Below, piece after piece: positions 1-8,422 of a stretch of 64,000 bases of DNA. This DNA comes from CAZYFH01 sp965249175 (GTDB taxonomy: Bacteria; Acidobacteriota; Vicinamibacteria; Vicinamibacterales; UBA8438). The position numbers and the translations under genes are program-made. The notes beneath the pieces were generated by a model that was not told where the DNA came from, made no database searches, and saw only the letters and a list, made by a program, of their open reading frames with translations. How positions within the stretch are numbered: position 1 is the first letter of the stretch; each line of letters begins with the position of its first letter. The stretch covers positions 3,844,001-3,908,000 of the forward strand of contig OZ252227.1 of NCBI GenBank assembly GCA_965249175.1, written 5' to 3'.

Positions 1-2
1 AC

Positions 3-1271
3 AAGGACGTCGCCGGCGAGCCCCCACGGCCCGCCTGGCTGCGAGGCACGGCCTCGAACGTCGTGGCGGCGCTCCTGCTGGGCCTGGCGACGTTTTCGAA
101 GCTGACGAACGCCCCGATGATCGCGCCGGTCGTGGCGCTCGCCTGGTGGCGGCGACGCTACGCGCACGGCGCCGTCATCGGCGCGGCGTTTGCCGTCGCG
201 GTCCTCGGCTGTTTTGCGGCGAATGCGGCGATCACCGGAGACTTCAACTATCAGGGCGGGGCCCACCGTCGGACGATCTATGGCGAATTCCCGTTCGAGT
301 CGGATGCGCCCGCGTTCGACGACCTCGGCGTATCCATCAGCTCGAGCACCACGGAGATGGTCACGGCGGCGACCACGTTCGAAGGCTCCCCGTTGGCGCT
401 CGTCCGGCAATTCGGCCACAACGTCCTGTACTTCATGGTCGGCCGTCACTTCGGACTCGTGCCGTACTACTTCCCCGGTGTGGTCATCCTCGCGTGGGCG
501 CTCTGGCGGCGGCGCGACCTCGTCGCGTGGCAGGTGCTGATCGCCGGCGCGGTCGGCATGACCGCGTTGGGGTTTCTGGTGTTCTTTCCCAACACCTGGT
601 CGGGTGGGGGCGGGCCACCCGGCAACCGCTACTTCCTCGCGATCTACCCAGCGCTGTTCTTCCTGCTGCCGACAGCGCGGTCCCTCGCCCCGGCGATCGT
701 GCTTTGGGTCGGCGGCACCCTCTTTGCGGCGCCGGCCCTCATCGATCCATTCGTGGCCGCCGACCGCCCCTGGCTCCTCGCCGAGCAGGGTCCCCTCCGC
801 GCGTTGCCGGTCGAGCTGACCATGGTGAACGACCTCCCGATCCGTCTCGACCAGGGCCGGTCGCGCATCCGATACCCGACCGACCCGCCACTGCTCCTCT
901 ATTTTCTCGATCAGAACGCGACCCGACCGGAGGAGCCTGGCATCTGGGTGAAGGGCCGCGCCCGGGCCGACCTCATCGTCCGAGTCGCGCCCCCACTTGC
1001 CGGCCTGGAGATCTCGCTGACGGCACCCATCGACAACCGCGTGACGGTGACGGTGGATGGCGACACCCAGACCGCCGACGTGACGCCGAACGCGGTGACT
1101 CGGCTGTCGTTCCCGGTCGGCGGGGTGCACGCGCGGGGCGCGCAGAACTTCGTGCTGTCGGTCACCACCAGCGACGGGTTCGTGCCCCGCCTGCGCAATC
1201 GCGGGTCGCGTGACTCGCGCTTCCTCGGGGTCGCGATGGAGCTGTCGCCGCTCGGCGCCGGCGGCGACTAA
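3..1271 (+). CDS. Membrane protein, incomplete at 5' end (glycosyltransferase-like)
   Basis: The reading frame is open from the first bases of the window, so the 5' end lies outside it. A GTG at 63 is only an internal codon. The visible part has hydrophobic segments at about residues 20-40, 60-80, 150-170, 175-195 and 215-250, then a roughly 130-residue soluble C-terminal part ending in a beta-rich segment. The layout of many helices followed by a periplasmic tail fits bacterial PMT/GT39-like or similar polyprenyl-linked glycosyltransferases, but the diagnostic N-terminal acidic loop is not in view. It converges on the barrel gene that follows, with only 25 bases between them. The function is an inference from topology. 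Confidence 0.6.
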   Translation, partial: KDVAGEPPRPAWLRGTASNVVAALLLGLATFSKLTNAPMIAPVVALAWWRRRYAHGAVIGAAFAVAVLGCFAANAAITGDFNYQGGAHRRTIYGEFPFESDAPAFDDLGVSISSSTTEMVTAATTFEGSPLALVRQFGHNVLYFMVGRHFGLVPYYFPGVVILAWALWRRRDLVAWQVLIAGAVGMTALGFLVFFPNTWSGGGGPPGNRYFLAIYPALFFLLPTARSLAPAIVLWVGGTLFAAPALIDPFVAADRPWLLAEQGPLRALPVELTMVNDLPIRLDQGRSRIRYPTDPPLLLYFLDQNATRPEEPGIWVKGRARADLIVRVAPPLAGLEISLTAPIDNRVTVTVDGDTQTADVTPNAVTRLSFPVGGVHARGAQNFVLSVTTSDGFVPRLRNRGSRDSRFLGVAMELSPLGAGGD

Positions 1272-1296
1272 CCGACCATGAGGCGAAGCCCAGGCC

Positions 1297-2157
1297 TCAA
1301 AACCGCAGCCGCAGCCCACCGCCGGTCTGAAACCCGCCCACTGACAGCGAGACAGCCGGCGAGATCGTCGACGGGAGCGTGACGGACCCCGCCGCGTAGC
1401 GGACGAGGAAGCCGAGCCCGATGGTCGCGGTCGGCATGAAGGTGACGTCGGCGCCGATGTGACCACCAACGGCGTTGCGACTGTGCTCACCCGTGTCGAC
1501 CGCGACGGCGACCGTGGCAAACGGCGGACCACCGGTCTCACGCGCGGTGACGTGCGTCACAAGCCCTTGTGTGACACCGAAGAACGAGGGGCCGCCAAAG
1601 ACCGCGATGTCGAGGCGGTCGTCGAACGGCACGGGCAGGACCCACGCGGCCGACACATGGGTCGCGCGCTCACGGTGCAAGAGCTGGAGGGTCTGCGGAT
1701 CGACAGTGCGAGCCTGGTTGAACCGGAGCGGGTGGGGGACCGACCCGCTCACGACGGCGGCATCGGATCCGTTGAGCTGCGTGTACGACGCACCGACCTC
1801 CAGCTGCCGCCACATCCGAATCCGTCCACCGACATCGACGAGCGACCCGCCCTCGATCTCCTGGCGCGTCCGAAACGTCGCGTCCTCGCCGTAGGCACGA
1901 ACGCTCAGCGTCTCTCGCAGCGACTGCGTGCCGGCCTGGAAGGCCGCGTTGACGTGCAGCGTCAGGCGTCCGCTCAGCGGCCCCCACGGGCTCGGGGCGG
2001 CCTCCTCGTCCGTCTGAGCCCCGGATTGCGGCTGTTGAGCACGGTCGCCGGCGCTGCCGGAAGGCGGCTGCGCGTCGGCGGGCGCGACAAACGCCGCCGC
2101 CACGACGCTCATCAGCAGGCAGCAGGCACATGCACGCCGTGTCGCGCTCGGGGTCAT
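1297..2157 (-). CDS. Secreted outer-membrane beta-barrel protein, unknown function
   Basis: The product has 286 residues and starts with a classical signal peptide ending near AFVAPADAQ. A Pro/Gln/Ser-rich linker follows, then alternating polar and aromatic strands, and the protein ends in Leu-Arg-Phe. A C-terminal Phe after beta strands is the usual outer-membrane barrel signature. The start overlaps the stop of the SGNH lipoprotein gene upstream by four bases, so the two are translationally coupled. No catalytic motif is visible. It is probably a small outer-membrane protein of the OmpW/opacity type, but the family cannot be named from sequence alone. Confidence 0.7.
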   Translation of the reverse strand: MTPSATRRACACCLLMSVVAAAFVAPADAQPPSGSAGDRAQQPQSGAQTDEEAAPSPWGPLSGRLTLHVNAAFQAGTQSLRETLSVRAYGEDATFRTRQEIEGGSLVDVGGRIRMWRQLEVGASYTQLNGSDAAVVSGSVPHPLRFNQARTVDPQTLQLLHRERATHVSAAWVLPVPFDDRLDIAVFGGPSFFGVTQGLVTHVTARETGGPPFATVAVAVDTGEHSRNAVGGHIGADVTFMPTATIGLGFLVRYAAGSVTLPSTISPAVSLSVGGFQTGGGLRLRF

Positions 2158-3305
2158 CGCCCACCCCTTTGAGCCCGTGGTGAACGTCCGCGCGGCACCG
2201 CGGCCGGTCCGACATCGCCCGGCACGCCGGCCGTGGCGAGCAACGATTCGGTCATCGTGTCATAGCGTTCGACAATCGCCGCCGCAAAGGCATCGGCCAC
2301 CAACTGGTAGCCCTCGACGGTCGGATGCAAGCCGTCATCACCGAGGCATGGCATGGGATCGGGGTTGCCGTGCGATGACTGGATGCGTCGCGCCGACTGC
2401 GCCGCGCACTGGCCGTTTTGAACGATCGAAAAGACGTCGATGAGCTGCGTCCCCCGTCGCGCGGCGATCGACCGGATCTGGCTGTTGTAGCCAGGGACGA
2501 GATCCGCAGAACCGGTGCCGCGTTGTGGCGGAATCGTCGCGAGAAACACGTCCGCGCCGGCGGCGATCGCGGCAATCACCATCAACTCGACCGCGCTCGC
2601 GGCGGCGCTCGCCCCGTTGCCCGAGATCACGTCGAGATCGTTGGTCCCTTCCATGAGCAGCACGACGTCCGGCTGGTGCACCCCGAGGAGACCCTGGAAC
2701 CGTGAGACTGCCTCGGACGCTTGCTCACCGGGCACGCCCGCGTTGATGACTTCGATGAACTGTGTCAGGTACCGCTGCGCCAGATCGAGCTGCAATCGGA
2801 AGGGATATGACCGCAATGGATCGAGCTGCACGGCACCCGCGATCGGTTGCGCGACCACCCCCGCTGTCAGGCTGTCGCCGAAGGCCAGGAACCGCGTCGC
2901 CGCAAGTTGTGGCGGTGCTAGCACCACGACCGACAGACTGCACCCGCTGGTCTGCTGCAGCGCATCTGATGCGCTGCAGACGACAGTGGTCGTGCCGATG
3001 TCGAACGCGCTGCCGGACTCCGGGCTACAACTCTGCTCGACCGGGGCCTGCCCACCGGTCACGAGTGCCTCGCCGTAGGCAACCAGGACCGGCTGACCGT
3101 TGAACGATTGCGTCATCGCGTTCGGCGGGCAGGCGATCGCCAGCTCCCCGACCTTGTCGGCAGGCAACGGCGACGGGGCGAGCGGCGGCACGACGGATCC
3201 CTCTTGGCACGCAGACGACCAGAGGAGAGCCGCGACGCAAACCGCAGCGCTCCCGAGTGAGAGAGTGTTCGAGGCGGGCCAACGCATCGACAAAGGACGC
3301 GGCAT
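2154..3305 (-). CDS. SGNH/GDSL-family esterase lipoprotein
   Basis: The product has 383 residues. The N-terminal signal ends in a lipobox-like SSAC (Cys33), which predicts a lipoprotein. Residues 50-130 form a small Cys-containing beta domain (CPPN...SCSP...VVCSASD) that looks like a HYR/Ig-type module. The hydrolase domain follows. Block I is FGDSLTAG (nucleophile Ser145), block II Gly is in NAGVPGE, block III is EGTND (Asn222), and block V is DGLHPT with the catalytic Asp and His. All four SGNH blocks are present, so it should be an active secreted esterase, lipase or carbohydrate deacetylase. The substrate is unknown. It is divergent from the AlgX-like gene at 3323, 17 bases away, so they may share a control region. 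Confidence 0.85.
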   Translation of the reverse strand: MPRPLSMRWPASNTLSLGSAAVCVAALLWSSACQEGSVVPPLAPSPLPADKVGELAIACPPNAMTQSFNGQPVLVAYGEALVTGGQAPVEQSCSPESGSAFDIGTTTVVCSASDALQQTSGCSLSVVVLAPPQLAATRFLAFGDSLTAGVVAQPIAGAVQLDPLRSYPFRLQLDLAQRYLTQFIEVINAGVPGEQASEAVSRFQGLLGVHQPDVVLLMEGTNDLDVISGNGASAAASAVELMVIAAIAAGADVFLATIPPQRGTGSADLVPGYNSQIRSIAARRGTQLIDVFSIVQNGQCAAQSARRIQSSHGNPDPMPCLGDDGLHPTVEGYQLVADAFAAAIVERYDTMTESLLATAGVPGDVGPAAVPRGRSPRAQRGGR

Positions 3306-3322
3306 GGTACCTTTCTGACCAG

Positions 3323-4372
3323 ATGCTGGTCAATCTCGACGCCGCCGGCGGCGGCGTCGCCGTCAACCGGCGACGGGCGTGGCGCTACGGGCGCACGCGA
3401 CGCGCGGCTCTCTGCCTCGCGCTCATGACACTCGCGTGTCAGTCGGCGCCGGACCCACAGCTCGCGGTGCGGTTCGCGGCCACGTGCGTCGAGCTGGCCG
3501 CCAATGCGGGCAGTCAGGGATCGACCGTCGTGGCCGGGCTCGACGGCTGGTACTTCGCGGCCGATGAGCTGGAGCGACTCGGTGCCACGGGCGACGGCGC
3601 ATCCGGCGGCGATGCGCTGTCGGCCGTCGTCTCGGTGCACCGCGAGCTCCAGGCCGCCGGGACCGCCCTCCTGGTCGTCCCCGTGCCGCCCAAGAGCATC
3701 GTGTATGCGGATAGGCTCACGGCTGACCTCGAGGTCCCGATTCCGGTTCCGCGGCTCGACCACGCGCTCGAGGATCGCTACACGCGTCTGCGAGACGCCG
3801 GCGTGGACGTCCTCGACCTCACGCGCCGCTTCATTCGAGATCGGTTTCATCCCGAGGGCCCCTTGTATTGCCGTCAAGACTCCCGATGGTCCAGCACGGG
3901 GTGTATCGTGGCGGCCGCGGCCATTCGCGAGCGGGTCGCGGCGACGCCGGCGCTTACCGGCATCACGGCTCGCCGGTTCGAGCCCGTCTGGTACTCGAGC
4001 CCCATCCGGGGCGACCTCTGGGTCGCGCTTGGCACCGAGGCGCCGGTGCCCGAGGAGCTGCGGTTTCGCGCGATCGTCCAGCCCACCGCCGGCGAGTGGA
4101 TCGCGGCGGCAACCGAACCGCAGAGCCCGATCGCGCTCGTCGGCGACGGCCATACGCTGGTCTTTCATGCCGGGGGGGAGTACCACGTGTCGGGAGCGGG
4201 GCTGGCGGATCAGCTTACGTGGGAGCTCGGGATCCCCGTGGCCCTCGAGTCGACGCCCACGTGGGATCCTGGGACGAATCGCGACACCGCGGTCGACCGG
4301 GCAGGCGGATTGCCGTCTCCGCAGACTCGACTTGTCATCTGGGTGTTCGCCGCGACAAGCCTGCTCGACTGA
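3323..4372 (+). CDS. AlgX/AlgJ-like SGNH-fold lipoprotein lacking catalytic Ser and His
   Basis: The ATG at 3323 was chosen over upstream codons because the earlier ones overlap the divergent gene. The first 45 residues are basic, then hydrophobic, and end in a lipobox-like TLAC. The pattern matches the AlgX/AlgJ acetyltransferase-type SGNH fold. There is LDGWYF near the start, a strand/helix giving LLVVPVPPKSIVYADRL, an Asp-x-His-Trp-type loop written here QDSRW (residues 185-189), and a GDS-type loop written here GDGH (residues 274-277). The catalytic His is therefore Arg188 and the nucleophile Ser is Gly276. If the alignment is right, the protein is a non-catalytic member of the fold. Its TGA stop is the first unit of a 7-bp tandem repeat. 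Confidence 0.65.
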   Translation: MLVNLDAAGGGVAVNRRRAWRYGRTRRAALCLALMTLACQSAPDPQLAVRFAATCVELAANAGSQGSTVVAGLDGWYFAADELERLGATGDGASGGDALSAVVSVHRELQAAGTALLVVPVPPKSIVYADRLTADLEVPIPVPRLDHALEDRYTRLRDAGVDVLDLTRRFIRDRFHPEGPLYCRQDSRWSSTGCIVAAAAIRERVAATPALTGITARRFEPVWYSSPIRGDLWVALGTEAPVPEELRFRAIVQPTAGEWIAAATEPQSPIALVGDGHTLVFHAGGEYHVSGAGLADQLTWELGIPVALESTPTWDPGTNRDTAVDRAGGLPSPQTRLVIWVFAATSLLD

Positions 4373-4404
4373 TCACTGATCACTGTTCACTGATCACCGA
4401 TCAA
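4370..4404. repeat. Tandem 7-bp repeat, five units of TGATCAC type
   Basis: Five consecutive 7-bp units read TGATCAC, TGATCAC, TGTTCAC, TGATCAC and CGATCAA. The first unit supplies the TGA stop of the upstream gene. Each intact unit contains the palindrome TGATCA. The array lies between two convergent genes and could act as a weak terminator or simply be a slippage-prone microsatellite. Confidence 0.9.
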
Positions 4405-4427
4405 TGCCCAACGGCGACGGCCCGGCG

Positions 4428-5438
4428 TCAGGCCGGAGCTGTCGTGGAGACGTCGCGCTCGTCGGCCCGGTCGGGATCCTCGGCGCCGGCGGCGTCGAGC
4501 ACATCGCGCACGACGTAGATCGGCTTACTCTGCGACTCGTGGTAGGTCCGCGCCTGCATCTCCGCGAGCAGCCCCAGCGTGACGAGCTGCATACCGGCAA
4601 ACAGCAGCAGGATACCGAGCAGGAGCAACGGTCGGTCGCCGATCGCTTGCCCCGCCACCATCCGAACGTACGCGAGATACCCGAGGATGACGAAACCGCC
4701 GAGGCCCATCACCAAGCCCGGCGGACCGAACATGTGAAGCGGCCGGGTCGAGTAGTTCAGCAAGAACTTCACCGTCACCAAGTCCAGCAGGAGCGGTACC
4801 GTTCGCGACAGGCCAATGCCATACTTCGACTCGCCGAACCGCCGCGGTCGATGGTTGACCACCATCTCCACGATCCGCACACCCTGTTCGCTCGCGATGG
4901 CCGGGATCAGGCGATGCATCTCGCCATAGAGGCGCAGCGGCTTGATGACCTCGCTGCGAAACACCTTGAGTGAGCACCCCGAGTCGTGCAGCCGCACTCC
5001 GGTGGTCCGGGCGATCAACCAGTTCGCCATCATCGACGGGAGCCGCCGAATCCACGAGTCCTTGCGGTCGCGCCGCCAGCCGCAGACGATGTCGTACCCC
5101 TCATCCAGCTTGTCGATCATCGCGGGGATGTCGGCCGGGTCGTTCTGCAGATCGCCGTCGGAGGTCACGATGTAGCGGCCGCGCGCGTGCGCGAACCCGG
5201 CCGAGAACGCCGCCGTCTGCCCAAAGTTGCGTCGCAGCCGAATGACCCGTACCCGGGGATCGCCGGCGTGCAGATCGGCGAGGATCCGATAGGTGTCGTC
5301 GGTGCTGCCGTCGTCGACGAGGATGAGCTCGTACGACTGACCGGACGCCCCGAGCGTCTCGGTCAGCTCTCGATGTAGTGCTGAAAGACTGGGTGCCTCG
5401 TTCCGCAGGGGTATGACGACCGAAATGTCAGGTGACAT
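4428..5438 (-). CDS. Family 2 polyprenyl-phosphate glycosyltransferase (DPM1/GtrB/ArnC type)
   Basis: The product has 336 residues. The N-terminal GT-A domain shows SVVIPLRNE, LVDDGSTDDT and the metal-binding TSDGDLQND (DxD motif). HDSGCSLKVFRSEV and NHRPRRFGESKYG are typical of the dolichol/undecaprenyl-phosphate mannose or glucose synthase group. Two transmembrane helices follow at about residues 240-260 and 270-300. It should move a sugar from a nucleotide donor to undecaprenyl phosphate at the inner face of the membrane. It is followed 14 bases upstream by the VTT protein gene on the same strand, and an operon is likely. Confidence 0.88.
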   Translation of the reverse strand: MSPDISVVIPLRNEAPSLSALHRELTETLGASGQSYELILVDDGSTDDTYRILADLHAGDPRVRVIRLRRNFGQTAAFSAGFAHARGRYIVTSDGDLQNDPADIPAMIDKLDEGYDIVCGWRRDRKDSWIRRLPSMMANWLIARTTGVRLHDSGCSLKVFRSEVIKPLRLYGEMHRLIPAIASEQGVRIVEMVVNHRPRRFGESKYGIGLSRTVPLLLDLVTVKFLLNYSTRPLHMFGPPGLVMGLGGFVILGYLAYVRMVAGQAIGDRPLLLLGILLLFAGMQLVTLGLLAEMQARTYHESQSKPIYVVRDVLDAAGAEDPDRADERDVSTTAPA

Positions 5439-5452
5439 GAACGAGCACCAGA

Positions 5453-6061
5453 TTATAGATCGGCGCTCGAGACCGCCTCCCGCCGGCGGCGCCAGACCAC
5501 GTAGACGATGCCGCCAGCGAGCACGGCGACGGCCAGCGCGATCGACACTGCGCGCCCGTTGGTCTGGATGAACGCGATCGCGTCGTCGCCGTACCGCACG
5601 GCGAGCGCGGCTTCGACGAAGTAGCGAAACCCTCGACCACCGGCCACGGCAATGGCAAACTGCCAGGCCGGGACGCGAGAGACGCCGGCGAGCACGACGA
5701 ACACCTTGAACGGCGCCGGTGGCGGGAGGATGGCCGGCACCGCGACGGCCAGCACGCCGTAGCGCTGTGACAAGGCCATCGCCTGCTCGAGCCGCCGCCC
5801 GCCGAAGCGCCGGCGCACGAGCGCGTCACCCCCCTTGCGGCCAAGCGCGTACAGCACGAGGCAACCGGCGATGGAGCCCAGCGTCGCCATCGTCGCGTAG
5901 TACATCCACCTCCCCGTGTCCTGGATGACCATCGTCACGACGAGCAGATCGTTGATCTCGGGCAGCGACAGGAAAGACGAGTCGAGGAAGGCGACGATGA
6001 ACAGACCCGGGCCGCCGATGGAGGCGGCGAAGACCTGAATCCAGTTAATGATGCGGGCCAC
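5453..6061 (-). CDS. VTT/DedA-like (YqaA type) membrane protein
   Basis: The product has 202 residues and starts at a GTG. The N-terminal part IQVFAASIGGPGLFIVAFLDSSFLSLPEINDLL, the middle Gly-rich helix around ATLGSIAGCLVLYALGRKGG, and the PAPFKVFVVLAG...GRGFRYFVEA segment are features of the SNARE-associated/VTT family. Proteins of this family are thought to scramble or flip lipids, including undecaprenyl phosphate. That role would suit a location beside an undecaprenyl-phosphate glycosyltransferase. The functional link is an inference from proximity. Confidence 0.8.
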   Translation of the reverse strand: MARIINWIQVFAASIGGPGLFIVAFLDSSFLSLPEINDLLVVTMVIQDTGRWMYYATMATLGSIAGCLVLYALGRKGGDALVRRRFGGRRLEQAMALSQRYGVLAVAVPAILPPPAPFKVFVVLAGVSRVPAWQFAIAVAGGRGFRYFVEAALAVRYGDDAIAFIQTNGRAVSIALAVAVLAGGIVYVVWRRRREAVSSADL

Positions 6062-6119
6062 GGGCGCAGGGATTATATCCGCGCGCGCGTGAAGCCGTGC
6101 TCCGGTTGTCTCGCGGACC

Positions 6120-6839
6120 CTAGAACCTCACCTGCAGCGTCACCTGCCCCGTCACGCCTCCGAGGTCGATCGCGTCCTCGAGAAAACCGTTCTCGATACC
6201 GACGATGCCGTTCACCTCCTGAAAGCGCACTTCGGCGCCCACCGCGTACCGGTCACCGAACGGCACCCTGACACCGCCGAGGAGGACACCGCCCACGTCG
6301 GAACCCTCGGCGACGAAGCGATCGCGGAACACGCTGAAGTCCCCGAAATCGATGAAGTCGCCGACCTCGCTATACCGCCAGCGATACAGACCGATGCCGC
6401 CACCGAAGTACGGCTGAAACGCCGCGCCCAACCCGAACGGGAACACCTGCAGGGTCGCCGTGACCGGCACGACCTGGAGCGTGAACTCCTGGAAGATCTC
6501 CGAGCCATCGATGTTCACGAACTGGTCGTAGACGCTCGGCACCGTGCGCCGGTAGTACCCGAGCCCCACGCTCGTCTCGAAGTACTCGCCGAGCGCGACG
6601 TTCCACGACCCGCCGAACGTGGCGTTGTTGAAGTCCGAGAGGTCGAACGCGAAGAGGTTCTGGTTCTCGAGCACGACGTCGTGGTCAATGCGCGAATCGG
6701 CTGCACGGACCGCGAAGTACCCAGCGCCGATCGTGACTGACTGCTGGGCCGTCGCGGGTCGGCTCTGGAAGAAGACGAAGGAGACGACGACGAAGGCGAA
6801 GACAACCGCGTTCACCTGTCCGGCACGCATCCGCAGCAT
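6120..6839 (-). CDS. Outer-membrane beta-barrel protein (OMP_b-brl type)
   Basis: The ATG at 6839 was chosen because GGAGGG stands just upstream and because it opens directly into the signal peptide, which ends RPATAQQ. The mature part is about 210 residues of alternating aromatic/polar strands with Gly-rich turns (FFGGGIGLYRWRYSE, VLLGGVRVPFGDRYAVGAEVRF) and ends in Val-Arg-Phe, the barrel-closing signature. It resembles the small OmpA-like or OMP_b-brl barrels that are abundant in Acidobacteriota. There is no enzymatic motif. No clear partner lies in the surrounding genes. Confidence 0.75.
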   Translation of the reverse strand: MLRMRAGQVNAVVFAFVVVSFVFFQSRPATAQQSVTIGAGYFAVRAADSRIDHDVVLENQNLFAFDLSDFNNATFGGSWNVALGEYFETSVGLGYYRRTVPSVYDQFVNIDGSEIFQEFTLQVVPVTATLQVFPFGLGAAFQPYFGGGIGLYRWRYSEVGDFIDFGDFSVFRDRFVAEGSDVGGVLLGGVRVPFGDRYAVGAEVRFQEVNGIVGIENGFLEDAIDLGGVTGQVTLQVRF

Positions 6840-6952
6840 GACACCCTCCACTCGCGGCGCATGACCTGATGCACCGCGGATCGTGCGACAGGCTGGCCGC
6901 ACCACGGTGTCTCAGTTCACGATCGGTGCCAGCGCAATCACGCGGATGGGCA

Positions 6953-7001
6953 GGCAGGCGCGGCGTGCGCCGCGGGTGGGTGGGCAGGCGCGGCGCGCGC
7001 C
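6953..7001. repeat. Two 19-bp direct repeats with 30-bp period
   Basis: The 19-bp motif GGCAGGCGCGGCGTGCGCC at 6953-6971 recurs at 6983-7001 with one change. The pair sits in the 247-base non-coding gap between the barrel gene and the phosphatase gene. Nothing else was recognised in this gap. Confidence 0.7.
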
Positions 7002-7086
7002 AGAGCGGGTGCAAAGCCTCGTATCCGACCACGACGGCGCGCGCCACTGGACAAGCAGTCGTCGACGAGACTGTCCCTGTCGGGTA

Positions 7087-7911
7087 TCAATCCGTCCCGT
7101 TTCGTGAGCGGGATTCGCAAGCGACAATCGTCGCCAGCATCGCCTCGTGAATACGCCCGTTGGAGGCAACGATGTGCCCGGCCCGTGTCTCGAAGGGCTC
7201 TCCGCGCATGCCGCTGACCCGACCGCCGGCTTCGGCGACGATCAACGCGGCCGCTGCGGTGTCCCACGGATGGAGACCACGCTCCCAGAAGCCGTCCAGC
7301 CGGCCGGCCGCGACGTAGCAGAGGTCGAGCGCGGCGGAGCCGAAGCGGCGGACCGCGCGCGCCCCGCCCACGAACGCGCCAAAGAGCGCCATCGCCTCGT
7401 CCACATGCTCTCGGACGTCGTACGGAAACCCCGTACAGAGCAGCGCGTCGGTGAGCGCATCGGCCGTCGAGACGTGCAGTGGTGCGCCGTTCAACCGCGC
7501 GCCCATCCCGCGCTCCGCCGCATACAACTCCTGGCGCACCGGGTCGTACACGGCGCCCACCGAGGGGACACCGTCGATCTCGAGCGCCAGCGACGCGCAG
7601 AAGAACGGCAACCCGTGAGCGTAGTTCACCGTGCCATCGATGGGATCGAAGACCCACCGGTATCCGGCGGCAGCATCACGTACCGGGTCGTTCGGGAGCT
7701 CCTCGGCCAGGATCGCGTGTGTCGGAAATCGCTCGGCGATGAGCCGCCGGAGCATGCGCTCGATCTCGATATCGACCTCGGTGACGAGGTCGATCGGGCC
7801 CTTCTTGGTGACAGCGACCCCAGCGCCGAAATGGGCCAGCTGCGTGGCGCCGGCCCGCAGCACGACCTCGGCCGCGGTGGCAATGAAGGCGGGGTCAATC
7901 GCGGGCGTCAC
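7087..7911 (-). CDS. Inositol-monophosphatase family phosphatase
   Basis: The product has 274 residues and starts at a GTG that overlaps the stop of the upstream anti-sigma gene. Metal-binding motif 1 is present as EELP...DPIDGTVNYAHG and motif 2 as HPWDTAAAALIVAEAGG. Together these define the IMPase/SuhB/FBPase-like superfamily. Length and order are normal. It should remove phosphate from inositol-1-phosphate or a related small sugar phosphate. Members of the family are also CysQ-like 3'-phosphoadenosine 5'-phosphate phosphatases, and sequence reading alone cannot separate these. Confidence 0.9.
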   Translation of the reverse strand: MTPAIDPAFIATAAEVVLRAGATQLAHFGAGVAVTKKGPIDLVTEVDIEIERMLRRLIAERFPTHAILAEELPNDPVRDAAAGYRWVFDPIDGTVNYAHGLPFFCASLALEIDGVPSVGAVYDPVRQELYAAERGMGARLNGAPLHVSTADALTDALLCTGFPYDVREHVDEAMALFGAFVGGARAVRRFGSAALDLCYVAAGRLDGFWERGLHPWDTAAAALIVAEAGGRVSGMRGEPFETRAGHIVASNGRIHEAMLATIVACESRSRNGTD

Positions 7912-8342
7912 ACCAGCTTCTTGACCATCCGCACCTCCATCCCTCCCTCCGGTGCGCGCTGCAGCGTGAGGTCGTCCATGAAGCTGCGCATGAAGAAGAT
8001 GCCCCGCCCGCTCGACTTCAGGAGGTTCTCGGGTGCAAGCGGATCGGCGACCTCGACGGGGTCAAAGCCGACGCCCTGGTCGACGACCCGCACGACGAGT
8101 GTGGTCGGCTTCGCAAGCGGCTCCAGCTGGCACTCCACCACCACGCGCTTCGAGTCGTCTTCGTTGTTACCGTGTTTGATGGCGTTGATGACCGACTCGC
8201 GAACCGCGACGCCCACCCAATGCGTCGCGTCGGCGTCCAGGCCGCCGACGCGCCCTAGCTGGTCGGTCAGCACCTGCACGAGGTCCAGGATGTCGAAGTG
8301 GCTGGGGCAGTCGAAGCGGATGACGTTACCGGCGACAGACAT
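7908..8342 (-). CDS. Anti-sigma regulatory factor / RsbW-like ATP-binding protein
   Basis: The ATG at 8342 was chosen because it starts the conserved fold; upstream codons are low-complexity. The 144-residue product is a stand-alone HATPase_c_2 domain. The N-box is ESVINAIKHGNN, the G1 box is VDQGVGFDP, and the G2 region is GRGIFFMRSFMDD. Such proteins act as RsbW/SpoIIAB-type kinases that hold a sigma factor or phosphorylate an STAS antagonist. No sigma factor or STAS protein is next to it here. It is coupled to the phosphatase gene through a four-base overlap. Confidence 0.85.
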   Translation of the reverse strand: MSVAGNVIRFDCPSHFDILDLVQVLTDQLGRVGGLDADATHWVGVAVRESVINAIKHGNNEDDSKRVVVECQLEPLAKPTTLVVRVVDQGVGFDPVEVADPLAPENLLKSSGRGIFFMRSFMDDLTLQRAPEGGMEVRMVKKLV

Positions 8343-8410
8343 GCGTGAAAGGACCACTACGTTACCCCGGCCGGCGCGCGCGAGCAAGCGTGACGCCGGG
8401 ACCGCTAGGG

Positions 8411-8416
8411 TATAGT
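8411..8416 (+). promoter_or_regulatory. Putative -10 element for leaderless aroA transcript
   Basis: TATAGT ends six bases before the aroA ATG at 8423. No Shine-Dalgarno sequence is visible. This spacing is that of leaderless transcripts, where transcription starts at the initiation codon. The -35 region is weak. Confidence 0.45.
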
Positions 8417-8422
8417 TCGCGC

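Noticed and set aside
4370..4404. CRISPR-like array
   Set aside because: Repeat unit is only 7 bp with no spacers; a simple tandem repeat.
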